NCBI GenBank assembly: GCA_022661535.1
Contig: JAKULF010000002.1
Location: 1,364,001 to 1,428,000 of the forward strand
Length of the DNA: 64,000 bases
Direction of reading: 5' to 3'
Source: Eutypa lata
Lineage: Eukaryota; Ascomycota; Sordariomycetes; Xylariales; Diatrypaceae
In this document: positions 48,101 to 60,918 of the stretch, in pieces
Layout of the letters: each line of letters begins with the position of its first letter
Numbering within the stretch: position 1 is the stretch's first letter
Translations under genes and position numbers: made by a program
The notes under the pieces: generated by a model
Told to the model about the DNA's origin: nothing
What the model saw: only the letters and a program-made list of their open reading frames with translations
Database searches by the model: none

Positions 48101-51100
48101 TTAATAAATTTATTTTTTATTAAAATTATTTTCGTAATAATTTTTTAAATAAATTATATTTTTTATATAAATAAAAATAAATTTTATTTTTAATATTAAA
48201 TTTTAATAATATATATTTTACGTTATATTATATTTTTAAATTTATAATAACGAAATTTATTATTAATTTTATTTTTTTTTAATAAAATTTATAAAAAATT
48301 TTATAAATTAAAAAATTATAAAAAACTTTTAAAATTAAAAAAACGAAAAATAATTTAAAATTTAAAATCATTTTATTTAATATTTTTTTTATAATTAATA
48401 ATTTCGTATTATTTATATTATATTAAAAGAAAAAGATTATATAAATTTAAAATTCATTTAACGTTATTATATAATATTAAATAATAATTTTAACTTTTTA
48501 ATTAATTTTTTTATTTTAATCGTTTTTTTAAAAATAATAAATTATAATTATATTTAATTTAATTTTTTATAAAAAGAATAACGTTTTTTAAAATTTAAAT
48601 ATAAATTTTAAATTTTTATTTAAAATTATACGTTTTAATATTTTTTAATTAAATAATATTAAAATATATTAAGTAATTATTATTTATTTTTTAATTATAT
48701 ATATAATATATTTTAAAATTAAAATGATTTTTTTAATAAATTTATATATAATAATTAATAAAATATTAAAAGTATTATAATTAAATATAAATTAAAAAGT
48801 ATTTTTATTAAAAATTTATAATAAGTTAATTATAAAATTTAACGTTATTATATAATAAAAAAACGATTTTATTTATATAAAATATAAAGAATTAAATTTC
48901 TTTTATTTATTAATTTAATTTTATTAATAATTAAAATAATGCTTTACGTAATCTTTAACTTTTTTTATTAAATTAAGTATTATAATATTATTTAAATCGT
49001 ATAATATTTTTTTAAAATTAAAGTAATGTTTAACGTTATAAATTATATTAAAAATTTTTTTATAATATAAGTTTAAAATAATAAAACGATTTTTTAATTA
49101 AAAGATATTATATAAAAGTTTTTTTTTAACGTAAAAATGAAATTTCTTAATACGAAACGTTTTATATTTATTATATTTTTTAAGTTAAGTTTAAAGATTT
49201 TTTTTATTTTTATTTTTAATTTTTTTAATTTATTAAAAAATCTTATATTAATATTTATTATATTTAAAAAGTAATTTATTTATAATATATATTATTTAAT
49301 AATTAATTTTATATTTATTAATGATTTTTTATTTATATTTAAAGTTAAAAAAAGATTTCGATATAACGTAATCGAAACTTTTAATAATGTCGTTAAGTTT
49401 ATTTTTAATATTATTTTTTTTATTTATTATATTTTTCTTTATATTTAATATAAGAAATCGTAATAATATATTTAAAATTAAGTTAATTTTATTAAAAATA
49501 TATTTAATGTTAAATTTATATTATTTAAAATATATTAAAGTTATTATTAATTAAAAATTATTTTTAATTATATTAATAAAATGTAAATTTTTTTAATTAA
49601 TAACTTTTTTTATAATTTTATAATCGATAAAAATTATTATATTTTAAATATAAAAATAAAGTTAAAAGCGAAGTTATTTATAAATTTAAATTAAATATAT
49701 TATTTTAAGTTTTATAACTTTATATTTTCTTTTTATAAAAGTAAAAACTTTATTAAAATATATAATAATTTTAACGTTATTTAAAAAAATTAATTTTTTT
49801 TTTTAAAAAGTAAAAAAATAAAAAATTATAACGACGAAGCTTTATCGTTAAAAAGCATCGATTTTAAAAAAAGTTTATTAACGTAAATTTTAATAAATAA
49901 AATAATTTTCGTTAAAAAATACATTTTATAATAATTAAAAACTTTTTAATTTTTTAAAAGTAAAATTTAATTTTTAAGTAAATATTTATTTCTTTTTTAA
50001 TGTAATATTTATTTTAAAAAGATTATTATTAATTTTTTTTATTATTAATATTTTCGTTTTTTTTTTTATAAAAGTTTTATTTTTTATTAAAATTAAAGAA
50101 TATACTTTTAAAATTAAGTTATTATTTTAAGATATATTTTAAAATTAATTAAAATATAAAAGAATTTAAGTTTTTATATAACTTATATTTTATTTTATAT
50201 AATAATAATTTCGAAATCGTTAATTTTAAAGTTTAATAGTTTTATTAACGTATATTCGTAAAATAATTTCTTTATTAATAAAAAAAAACTTATATTTTCG
50301 AAATATTTAAAGATTATATTAACGTTAAAGAAATATTCTTTTTTAATATTATTAAAGATTATTACGTTATTAATATATATATAATAAAAATTCTTATATA
50401 AAAATAAAGTTTAATTTATAAATCGTTAAATAAACGTTAAGTTATTTTTAAAATTTATAAAATAAACGTTAAATATTTTTAAATTTTTTAAAAATATAAT
50501 AATTATTTTATTTTTATATAAACTTTATAAAGAAAGTTAATAAAAAAATATTATAACGTTAAATATAATTATAAATTTTTTTTCGCGTATATAAAAAAAA
50601 ATATCGTTTTATAATAATATAAAATAAACATTTAATATAATTAAATCGTTAAAAGCTTATAAGTTAATAATAATATAACTTTTGCGTTTTTTTTTTATTA
50701 TTCGTTAAATAACGAAGATTAAATATTTAAAAAAAAAAGGTTTTTTTATTTAATTTAAACGTTTTAATGTATATATATTATTAAAGGTTTTATTAAAAAG
50801 AGCTTGATTTTTTATATTAAGTTAATAATGCTTAATGCGAATTTTTTAACGTTATTAATTTTTAACAAAGTTAATTTTTATTTTTTATTTTTTTAATATA
50901 AATATAATTTTTTTATTTTATTATACGTTGTATTTCTCGAAGATTTCTTTTAATTTAGCCGTAAAGTTTAAGTTTATAATTACAATGTTAACTTTATTTT
51001 TAATGTATATTTTAAGTTTATTTAAAAGCTTTATAAAGTTAATTAAAATGTTATTTTTATATTATTTTTTATTAAAAAAAAAGGATTTTTAACTTTTAAT

Positions 51101-54100
51101 ATTTAAATGTATAATTAATTAAATATTTTTTATTATAATAGTTTTTATAATTAAGATATATATTAATTTTTTAATAATGTTTATATTATAAGTTATAAAA
51201 ACTTAAAGTATTTTTTTTTTATATTTTTAAAAAGCTTGTATTGTAATGGTTTTCGTTTAATTTATAACGAAGAAATCGTTTTCGTTTATATTTTAAATTA
51301 TTTCGAGTTTAGTATTTTTGGAAATTATAATAAATAAGTTAATAAAATTTATATAAGGTATTAACTTTAAGGTATTAACTTTTACGATAATATTTAATGT
51401 ATCGTTTTATAAAGTTAAAAAAAAGTATATTTATTTTTAATTAAATTTATTAAATTTTTAAAAGTTAATATATTTTACCGGTATAATAATTATAAAATAA
51501 AAAAAAATAACGATGTTATATTTAACGATTACTTTTCTTTTAATTAAATTTTTTTTATAAACGACTTTTATAAATATAATAATTTATTCGTAAAACGAAA
51601 GTTTAATTTATTTTTTAAAAAAGTTAATTATTGCTTTATTTTTATTTAATTAATTATTTTTAAAAAAAAAGTTAAGTTTTAAATGATTTTTTATTTAAGT
51701 TATAACGGAAATAATAAGTTAAATTTTTTTATCGCTTTGTTTTATAAGAATAATAATATTAAATATATTTTTTTTTTTAAAAATAATTAAGTTATTAAGA
51801 TTTTCGAACGTAATAATATTATTAAATATTTTTTATTAATTAAGGAAATTTTGTTTTATTTAGTTTTTATTTACGATAATATATAATGTTTTTATATTTA
51901 TATATATAATAATAATTATATTATTATATATAATAAAAAAAGTTATATATATATACTTTTTAAATAAATTTAAATTTAATATAAATTTAAAACGAATAAA
52001 AATTTGTTTTATATTATTCGTAAAAAAGGTGTTATTATTTATTTAATTATTTTTTTTTTTAATAAAATTTAAAGGTAATATATTTTTTTAAGTGTTTTTT
52101 ATTAAAGAAAAAAGCGAAATATAAATAACTTTTATTAAAGATAAAAGTTATTGTTTAATATTTTTCGAAACGTTTTCGACGAATATTAAAAAAAAAGTAA
52201 ATTTAACTTTTTTTATATTAAAAGGTTTTTATAAATTTATTTTAATAATTAAAAGAATAAAAAAAAACGTGTTTTAATATAAGTTTTAATATATATAGTT
52301 TATATAAGTATTTTTTAAAAGGAATATTAATTTATATTTTTAATATGTTTTTTTTTTAAAGAAAATTAAATAAAAAATATTAATATTAATAAGTATAATA
52401 AAGTAAGTAAATTTATTTTAATTTTTTACGGATTTTTTATAATAATAAGTATTTTTTTCGTTTTGTATAACTTTTTTTAAAAAAAAATAATTATTAATAA
52501 TAAGTTATTTTTTAATATTAATTTTGTTTTATTTATTAATAAATACGTATTATTCGTTTTAAAAATAAATAAATTAATTTTTATAATTAATATAAATTTA
52601 TTAATTAAAACGTTAAAGACTTTAATTAAAACGACGTTTATTAAAACGTTTATAATATAAGTTATTATATTTACTTCGAAAATTTTCGTAATAATTAATT
52701 TAAAAGTTTTTACGAAAGTTTTCTTTATTATTAAATCGGCCGCGATATTAATCTTTATATAAAGAAAAGTATTAACGAAATTATTAATTAACGTTTAAAT
52801 TTTAATTTTTTCGGAAAAATTAATATTTAAAACGGTTTTTTTAACTTTAACGATTAGTTTAAAACGAATTATTTTCGTTATAATTTTAATTATAAGATTT
52901 GTATTTTTTAATTAATTTTTATATATATATAACCGAAGTAAGTAATATTAAACAATTAATAATATTAATATATTTATTTAATAAATATTAATTAATAAAG
53001 GTATATTCGAGCTTTTTAAGATTAAATTAAAAGAAAATAATTTTTAATTTAATTAAAATTATATTTTAATAAGTTTAAGTTTTTTTTCGAAATAAATAAA
53101 GTAATCGTTAAAACGTATGCTTTTGTTAAATCGAAATATAAAGATTTAAAGTTAAGTATAAAAAAAGTTATATAAATAAAATATTTATTACGATATAAAA
53201 GAAAAATTAATCGTTTAATAATAACGAATATATTTAACGGTTTAATTTTTAATAAATACGTTTATATAAATATAATTTAATTTAAACTTATCGTTTTTTA
53301 AAAATTTAAAGGTTTTAAATTTCGTAATTTTAAATCGTTTAATAGTTTTTTTAAAAAGTTTTTTAAAATTATTTAATATAAGTATTTTAATATTTATATT
53401 TAATTTTATTATTTATTAACCTTAAATATTATTACGAAAAAGTTATAAAAAATCTTTAACGAAAACTTTAAATCGAATAAAATTTAATATATACTTGTAT
53501 ATAAAATTTACGAAAAAAAGAATATTTTTTTAATAAGTGTTTAATTCGATTTAAGTGTAATTATTATCGTTAAAAAATAAGTTTAAGTTAAGATTTAAAT
53601 AATTAATTTATTAAATTTTTTATTTATAAGTAATAAATTTTCGATTTTAATTTTTATTAAAAGATTTAAAAGTTATTATAACGAAGGTAATAAATTTTTT
53701 AATAACGTTATTATTAAAAATATTTATAATAAAGTTTTTTATTAAGTTTAAATTATTTTTAATTATTTTAAAAGATAATTAACATTATAATAAAGAAAAG
53801 TTATTCGTTTAAAAGATTAAATTTCGTTTTAATAAAAAGTTATATAAAAAGAAAATTATATACGTTAATTGCGAAAAAGTTTTAAATAAATTATAAGTTA
53901 AGGTTTTTTTTTTAATTAAAATGAATTTAATCGTTATAATATAATTAGTTTAAGAATATTAAAAAAAAATACGTTTTTAAATTATAAGTTTTTAATAAAT
54001 TATAAAACGAAAAGTAAAGAAAAGTTTTTTAATAAATTTAATCTTTATAAATTTATTAAAAAAAAAAGTAAAAAAAAAAAAACTTTACATTTTAAAAAAA

Positions 54101-54965
54101 TTAATAATTTAATTTTTTAAAAATAAAATCGTTTAATAACGTTTATTATTACGTTTTTTTACGGTTAATGTTAAGTAAATTTAAATAAAGTATTTTATAA
54201 AGAAAAAAGTTTTTCGTATAAATTAATTATTTTTTTACGTAAAGCAATTAATATTTTAAATAAATTATTAAGTTAAAAGTAAAATTATTTTATAAATTTT
54301 TTTTATTAAAAAAAGAATTAATTAATTTAAAATTTAATTTTTACGAATTTACGTATTATAAAATAAATTTGTTTAAATTTTTAATAATCGATTATTTAAT
54401 TTTAAAAATAAGTCGTAAAGCAAGTATTTTAAGTTTATTATATTTAATAATTAAACGATTATAAAATTAAATAATTATATAATAAAATAAGTTTATAAAT
54501 TTTAAAAATAATTTTAAAAAATAAAGTGTTTATTTAAATAAAATTTAAATAATTTATAATAAAGTTTAATATTATTATATAAGTTTATTAAAAAGCGAAA
54601 TTCGTTATAAAAAATATATAAATAAAAAAACTTTTTAATAATAAAATATTTTAATGCTTTTAAATAAAATAACGAATTATAATAATAAAAAAAAAAAAAT
54701 TATATAAAACGAATCGTTTTAATAAATAAAATAAAGATATATATATTATATATAAAAAATTATAATAATAAAAAAAAAAATATAAAATTATAAATTTTAT
54801 AAATAAATTTATAAAAAGTTTTTTAAGTGAATAAATAAATAAATTACGATTAAAAAAAAAATTTTAAATCGAATATTAAATAAAATTTAAACGTTTTTTT
54901 TTTTAAAAAAAAAAATTATTTAATAATAAAAATAATATAATAAATAATTATAATTTAATATTATA

Positions 54966-55133
54966 AATAATTAAAAAAATATTATTAAATATTAAACGAA
55001 ATTTATAATTATATAAAAAGTTATATTATTTAAAAAAACGTTTAAAAAATAATTAACGAAAAAGAAAAATATAACGTTTAATTTTAAAACTTTAATATTA
55101 ATTTATTATTTATAAAGAAAATCGTTTTTAATA
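54966..55133. repeat. Right direct repeat (LTR candidate)
   Basis: Same-orientation partner of 45036-45194. It carries more T/A at the differing sites, so it looks further mutated than the left copy. Confidence 0.65.
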
Positions 55134-55139
55134 ATAAAT

Positions 55140-55460
55140 AATTATATTAAATATATTTATTTTAATAATTTTATATATTTATAAATAATTTTAAATTAAA
55201 TAAATATATTAAATATATTTATTTTAATATTTTTATATATTTATAAATAATTTTAAATTAAATAAATATATTAAATATATTTATTTTAATACTTTTATAT
55301 ATTTATAAATAATTTTAAATTAAATAAATATATTAAATATATTTATTTTAATAATTTAATATATTTATAAATAATTTTAAATTAAATAAATATATTAAAT
55401 ATATTTATTTTAATAATTTTAATTTAAATAAATATATTAAATATATTTATATAAATAATT
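55140..55460. repeat. 61-bp minisatellite, about five copies
   Basis: The block TTAAATATATTTATTTTAAT recurs with a period of about 61 bp (near 55147, 55208, 55270, 55332 and 55394). The spacer contains ATAAATAATTTTAAATTAAA. It begins directly after the right LTR candidate. Confidence 0.8.
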
Positions 55461-55637
55461 ATATATTTTTAAAAAATATATTTAAATTTTTTTTAAATTT
55501 TTTTTTTAATAATATAACTTAAATTAATATATATAATATATTAAAATATAAATATATTATTATTATTATAATTATAATTTATTATAATTTAATATTATTA
55601 TTTTTTTTTTTTTAATAATTATTATTTTTTTAAAATT

Positions 55638-55685
55638 ATAATAATAATTATAATAATAATAATAATAATAATAACGATAATAACG

Positions 55686-55762
<77 letters not shown>
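55638..55762. repeat. AAT trinucleotide microsatellite
   Basis: About 125 bp of (AAT)n, with two interrupting ACG units near 55674-55690. Confidence 0.9.
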
Positions 55763-56854
55763 TTATAATATTTTCGTTAATTTAATTTACGATTTTTTTT
55801 CGTTTTTTTTTTTTTATTTTTAAAAAAAAACGAAAACGATTTTAATTTTAATTTTAATAATCGATAATATATTTTTCGTTTTTTATTTTATTATATATTA
55901 TAATAATTAATTAATTTTAATTTTCGTTTTTAAAATAATTTAAATAATTATTTAAAATATTTATAAATAAATTTATTATTATTATATTATAAAATTAACG
56001 ATTTTTTTTTTATTTTTTTATTAAATCGTTTAATTATAAAATTCTTTTATAATTTTTTTTATAATTAACGAAAAAATAAAAAGTTTAATTTTTTTTTAAA
56101 CTTTAAGTTTTAATTAAAATTTTAATATAACTTTATTATAAGTTTTTAATATTATTATATAATAAAAATACATTTATTATTATAATAAAAAAAACTTATA
56201 AAACGTTTATATTAATTTATATATAAATAATAATAATTTTTATATAAATTATATTTATAATAATTAAAAAATTTATTATAAATATATAAATTTATAATTT
56301 TATTATTATTATAATTATAATATTATTAATTATAATATAATTTTTAATAATTTAATTTTAATTTTAATAATTTTTATTTTTATTTTTATTTTTATTTTAA
56401 TAATTTTTATATTAATTTTTATATTATTAAATAATATATAATTTATTAAAATTTATATTATATATATTATTAATATAATTATTTAAATTTATAATTTAAA
56501 TATTATTTTATATTAAAAAAATAACGCGTAAAAATTAAAAAAAAACTTAAAAAATATTTTTATATTTTATAAAAAATAAATAACGAAAATAAAAATAAAA
56601 ATAAAAAAAACGAAAAAAAAATAATAATAATAATATTATTATTTTATAAAGCTTTAATAATATAAAAATAAACTTTAAAAAAAAAATATTATTAATATTA
56701 TTATAAATAATTTTAAGTTTTTTTTTTATTAAATATAAATTTATAATAATAATAACGATATTTTAATTTTAATAATAAATATAATTTTAAATAAAAATAA
56801 TATAAAAGTAATATATTATTATTTTTTTTTATTAATTATTTTTTTAATTATAAT

Positions 56855-56950
56855 TTTCGCGATTTTTTAATTAATTAATAATTTTTATATATTTTCGATT
56901 TAAAATTACGCGATTTTTTAATTAATTAATAACTTTTATATTTTTTTAAT
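56855..56950. repeat. 51-bp tandem duplication
   Basis: CGCGATTTTTTAATTAATTA occurs at 56858 and again at 56909, followed in both by AATAA(T/C)TTTTATAT. Confidence 0.75.
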
Positions 56951-57193
56951 ATTAAATTATAATATATATATAATATATTTAATATTTAAATAAAAAAAAT
57001 TACGAAAGTTTTTATTATTTTTATAATATAAACGAATAAATAATTAAATAATTATAATTATTATATTAACTTTAAAAAGAAAAGTATATCGCAACGCGAA
57101 ATTTACATGCTTATAATACGAATAGAAATCGAAGCGTAATAAAGGAATAAAAAAATAAGAGATAATATTTTAAGAAGTAGATTGAAGTACCAG

Positions 57194-57745
57194 CTATGGA
57201 GTAAGTACATGCCGCAGCTCATCTGCACGGGCGTAGGCATCACACCAACCTGCATATGCAAACAAGAAATCCAGGGATTCTGCACCCGTTGCGTAAACAA
57301 ATAGTCTTCGACCACGATACACCTCCAAATATCATTGTATCACTTTGATAAAAAGGTGTTTCATATTTTCGCGAATGCGATTTAAGGTATCTTGTCCACA
57401 TATGGGTCCATTTGCTTCCACCAATTGACACCACCCAGCACAGAACAACTCAAACGAGAGGTAAGACAATGATGTAAACACTAAAGCCAAGATAATATGA
57501 ATGGGCAGATAGGGTATCTCGTCAAGTTCTCATGGATGCCTAATAACTTGGCTCTCAAACCATCGGCACGATCAGGATATGGTAGTAAGGGGATAGTGAC
57601 CACCAGGACGCGGTTAAGAGGTGCACGCGAAAATGATTCCCGTAACTTGCTAATATCACACAAATGCATCAAAAGGTCACTGCGGAAGTCCTTCAACACT
57701 GAGGGGCTGCCTGCAAGTGGCCGTCTCAAAGTATCCCTTAGGGTA
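57194..57745 (-). pseudogene. Gene relic at the isochore border
   Basis: Two protein-like stretches lie on the minus strand in different frames. The upstream one (57729-57481) contains DFRSDLLMHLCDISKLRE and NRVLVVTIPLLPYPD. The downstream one contains LNRIRENMKHLFIKVIQ, an in-frame stop, then RGRRLFVYATGAESLDFLF and ends at 57194. No start codon, splice signals or family could be assigned. It may be a short gene broken by decay next to the RIP block, or chance. Confidence 0.3.
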
Positions 57746-57973
57746 TAGTTCTAAGCTAGGCTGTCATATCGATACTAAGTAATGGACATATAATTTCATA
57801 GAGCAAGGCTTGTCTAAAGACGAAGATACTCAGGCCATAGCAGCCCAACCCCCAATACTCAGTATGGAGGGTATAATGCAGGGTTTAGTAATGGTATACC
57901 CTCTAGATACTGTCTAAGTGTGATAGACCCACAGTCTCACATGCTGTCTCAAGCATCATCCGATATCTCATCT

Positions 57974-59641
57974 CTACAAATGATACTCATCCGGGCTTTT
58001 CACAGTGATGCCTCGCCTCTCCCAAATTCCATCAATACCCATATCCGCTTTCCCACTACATCAAAATAGTTAGCAGTTGATCAAACATTCTCTTACTCTC
58101 ATAAATCACCACTTACTCGTCCTTATGCACAACCTTCGGTTCAGTCTCGCCACTCGCCTTATCCGGATTTTTGAAGATGACATTTTTTGTCTTTTTTCAA
58201 ACCCCAATAATGTTAGCAACCGATCAAGCAGCCTAATTAACAAGTACGCAAGACGGGGGGGAAAAAAACAAAGAAAACTAACCAATCCCAACGTCAAATG
58301 GATCGCCGCCGGCCCCACAACCACATTCTCGTCCGGCAGGAGGCCCTCCACCATAGCCAGCACATTCTTAGCCACAGCCTGAGCCTGCCCGACGCCAGGC
58401 CGCGCGGCCTTGTGCGCCCCGCTGTCCGCGATATCGCCCACGGCGTACAGGTGCGGGTACTGCGGGTCCCGGAACTGCAGCGTCGGGCGCACGCGAATGA
58501 AGCCGTTCGCGGGGTTGACGAGGGAGTCGGGGGAGGTTGGTGGTAGGCTGGATAGGAACTGGTTGTTCGGCGTCTGGCCGACGGCAGGGATCACGAGGTC
58601 CGCTGTCAGTTCTGTGCCGTTTTGTAGCTTGATTGTGGTAGGGGGCTTTTCCTGGTTCTGGAAGCCGTCTGTTGGCATTATGACGCGGGAGCCGGCGACG
58701 AGTCTGGGGGAGGTAGGGTTAGTATCGTGTAATAATATGAAGAGGAGGGAGGTCATCATGGTCAATGACTGTTGCTTGCTGACTCACTTAACACCCAACT
58801 CCGCAAACCTCTCCTTAATAATCTTATCCAGCCCCTCATGATACACCGGCATAAGCTGATTCCGCGAATGCACGAGCGTGATCTCCTTCTCCGGGTAGAG
58901 CTCCTTAAGATCCGTAGCCATCTGCACGCCGACAGCGCCACCGCCGACAATGGCGATGGAGCTGGCGTTCTGGACGCGCTCCTGGTAAGCCTGGAAGTAC
59001 TTGACGGATGCGAGCTTGTCGTCGTGCTCCATGGTCCCGGGCGCTTGGAGGCGCGTCCCCGTCGCTACGACGAGGTAGTCGAAGGGGATTTCCTTCGAGC
59101 CCTGCCATTCCCGGTCTAGGACCACGCGGTTCTTATGTAGCTCTGAGACGCGCGCCTTGACTACTGCGTGCTGGTTTGCGTTGGGGCTGGATGAGAACGT
59201 TGCCGAATACGGGACGAAGGCTTTGTGCTCGTATTTTGGCAGCACTGCGAACCGAGGCTGGGGAGGTGGTTAGTATGATATGAACGGGGTTAGGCACGAT
59301 TGTCACGCAGTGTGTGAGGCGATAGCTATCGTGACGATAAGTGTCTTGGTGTGTAGCCGAGGAGTAAACCTACAAAAGCGAAGAGATGGTGAAAATGACT
59401 ATGTGGCTCGATGAGGAGAACCTATATAGGAGACATTAATGTGAATGATTACTTAAAATCGTTGAAGTATCGTCGACCTACACGGTGAGTGGCGGGTAGA
59501 ATATTAGCGAGCCCTTGTGTAGTAGCCTAACAAGAATCAGATTAGCTAATACATGATTTCAAGTTGAAATCCAAGGAGTACACTCACCACGCCCACATAA
59601 GAGCCGCCAACAACAATAACGTTCTTAAGGTTTGAAGCCAT
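57974..59641 (-). CDS. AIF/FSP1-like FAD-NAD(P)H oxidoreductase, seven exons
   Basis: Exons 59641-59588, 59526-59482, 59421-59374, 59257-58788, 58703-58283, 58190-58117 and 58055-57974 give 397 residues, all phases consistent. Exon 1 encodes NVIVVGGSYVGV, the FAD-binding GxGxxG-like turn. Later blocks are LIEPHSHFHHLFAFPRFAVL, FDYLVVATGTRL, the NAD(P)H fold IAIVGGGAVGVQMATDL, VIPAVGQTPNNQFL and LYAVGDIADSG. The C-terminus TKNVIFKNPDK...GIDGIWERRGI is the usual end of fungal AMID/AIF2-type proteins. These flavoproteins reduce quinones or other acceptors with NAD(P)H and act near mitochondrial or other membranes; the acceptor here is unknown. Introns are 61 to 116 nt, several with CTAAC branch sites. 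Donor GTTAGT in intron 5 is slightly unusual. Confidence 0.88.
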
Positions 59642-60918
59642 AGCTGCGAATGAACAGTGAGGTACGTCAATATAATCAAGGCTAAAATTTTCAAAGTATA
59701 TTTAGGACCTTTACTCTTCTACGCAGCTAAAAGGTTCTCTAAAAGGCTCTATTGAACTTCCAGAATCGTGAAATAGGGGAAAAGAAGAAGAATAAGAAGG
59801 AAATCAAAAACACCTCGAAAGAAAGGGAACTCCAGCACAGTTATCAGATCAAAATCCCATTTTATCAGATCGTAATCCCTGTAGAAACCCAGAGTTTAAA
59901 GCTAGGGGTATTTTTTTTTGCATACGCGGTTGCGGACGGCTCGGCGCAGAGACGTCGCTTTTTCCGAGTTCGGCCACCGTTATCGCCGAACCTAAAATCG
60001 CGGATCAGCAGCATAAGCGCGGCAGCGGCCGGCGCTGGCTGACGGGGAATCGCGTCAGAAGCAGTGGTACTAGGGACAATTATGTTCCATTGAAGTTTCA
60101 GCCCCGAGAGTGAGTAGGAAACTAGTGTAGAGCAAAACACCAACCGAGAAGCAGGAACTTCAAAGCAGAAATGTCAGGATGTACCTAGTATAGGTAGCGG
60201 GTAGGTTGCTGCGTATGTATGTAGGTGCTAAGGTAGAGTCATATCCGTCTCACCGTGTCCCTAACTAGCCCCTGTAGACCACGGTACGCATGACTGGATC
60301 TAAATGGAAACACGATCAATATGGCAAGAACATCGAGATACAATTTGGGACACATGATCTATATAACGCGCTCGCATAATATCTTACGGCTAGGTATATG
60401 ACTGACTGAAAAAGACAAGGTACCAAGAAAAGGAGGCGTAATCCCTGCCCGATGCCATAGGGACTAGGAGACATTGTAGTAGAAGAGATTGACCGATGTT
60501 CACGTCTGCTGGGAACCACTAGGAATGAATTCGCTTCACCTAGACGATATGTAGACCATTGCCAAACCATCGAAGTTAGACTAGACTATCTATAAAAGAA
60601 GCACGTAACTACGACACACCACCACACGGTCTATCCACTCAATCATGCAATCTTGAAACTTATATTAACAAAAGGGTATATATTTGTAGTTATCATATAT
60701 TCAAATCTCTTCTCTTCCCGTTAGTTGCTCTTCCCTGTCCGGCCCCTATTATCTCTCCCCTCTCTCTGTCTCATCCCAAACCACTCACTCATTCATCAAT
60801 GAATCAATCATTCTCAACCTATGTACTACGTATCTCCCTTCGTCAGCAACAACCCCCCTTTCAGGCACGCATGTATGTATCTACGTATATACACACTTCC
60901 ATCCATCTCCCCAATCCT
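59642..60918. other. Intergenic: oxidoreductase promoter and VPS41 3' flank
   Basis: 1.28 kb with no supported gene. A pyrimidine-rich stretch at about 60700-60960 overlaps the VPS41 3' end. Confidence 0.45.

Larger units (their letters stand above)
45036..55133. mobile_element. Probable RIP-mutated LTR retrotransposon
   Basis: Bounded by direct repeats of about 160 bp at 45036-45194 and 54966-55133. The span of about 10.1 kb is long for a fungal element and may include nested insertions. The interior is too mutated for me to read reverse transcriptase or integrase motifs, so superfamily and orientation are open. Confidence 0.5.
41501..57080. repeat. AT isochore with RIP signature
   Basis: About 15.6 kb of very AT-rich DNA with sharp borders. 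Bases 42001-42180, for example, contain one C and two G. In the most degraded parts remaining C occurs mostly as CpG or CpT, and G mostly after C or A; CpA and TpG are scarce. This is the expected result of repeat-induced point mutation, which converts CpA to TpA on both strands. No long open frame survives on either strand. The stretch 46.2-53 kb is less extreme and keeps more G. The original sequences were presumably transposons. Confidence 0.9.

Noticed and set aside
55140..55460. CRISPR-like spacing in the 61-bp repeat
   Set aside because: Whole units repeat without unique spacers, and the genome is fungal; it is a minisatellite.
41501..57080. Mitochondrial DNA insertion as the source of the AT-rich block
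   Set aside because: No mitochondrial gene or rRNA recognisable, and the CpA-poor, CpG-kept pattern fits RIP of nuclear repeats.
58077..59119. Plus-strand open frames over the oxidoreductase
   Set aside because: Antisense to a seven-exon gene whose flavoprotein motifs are all on the minus strand.
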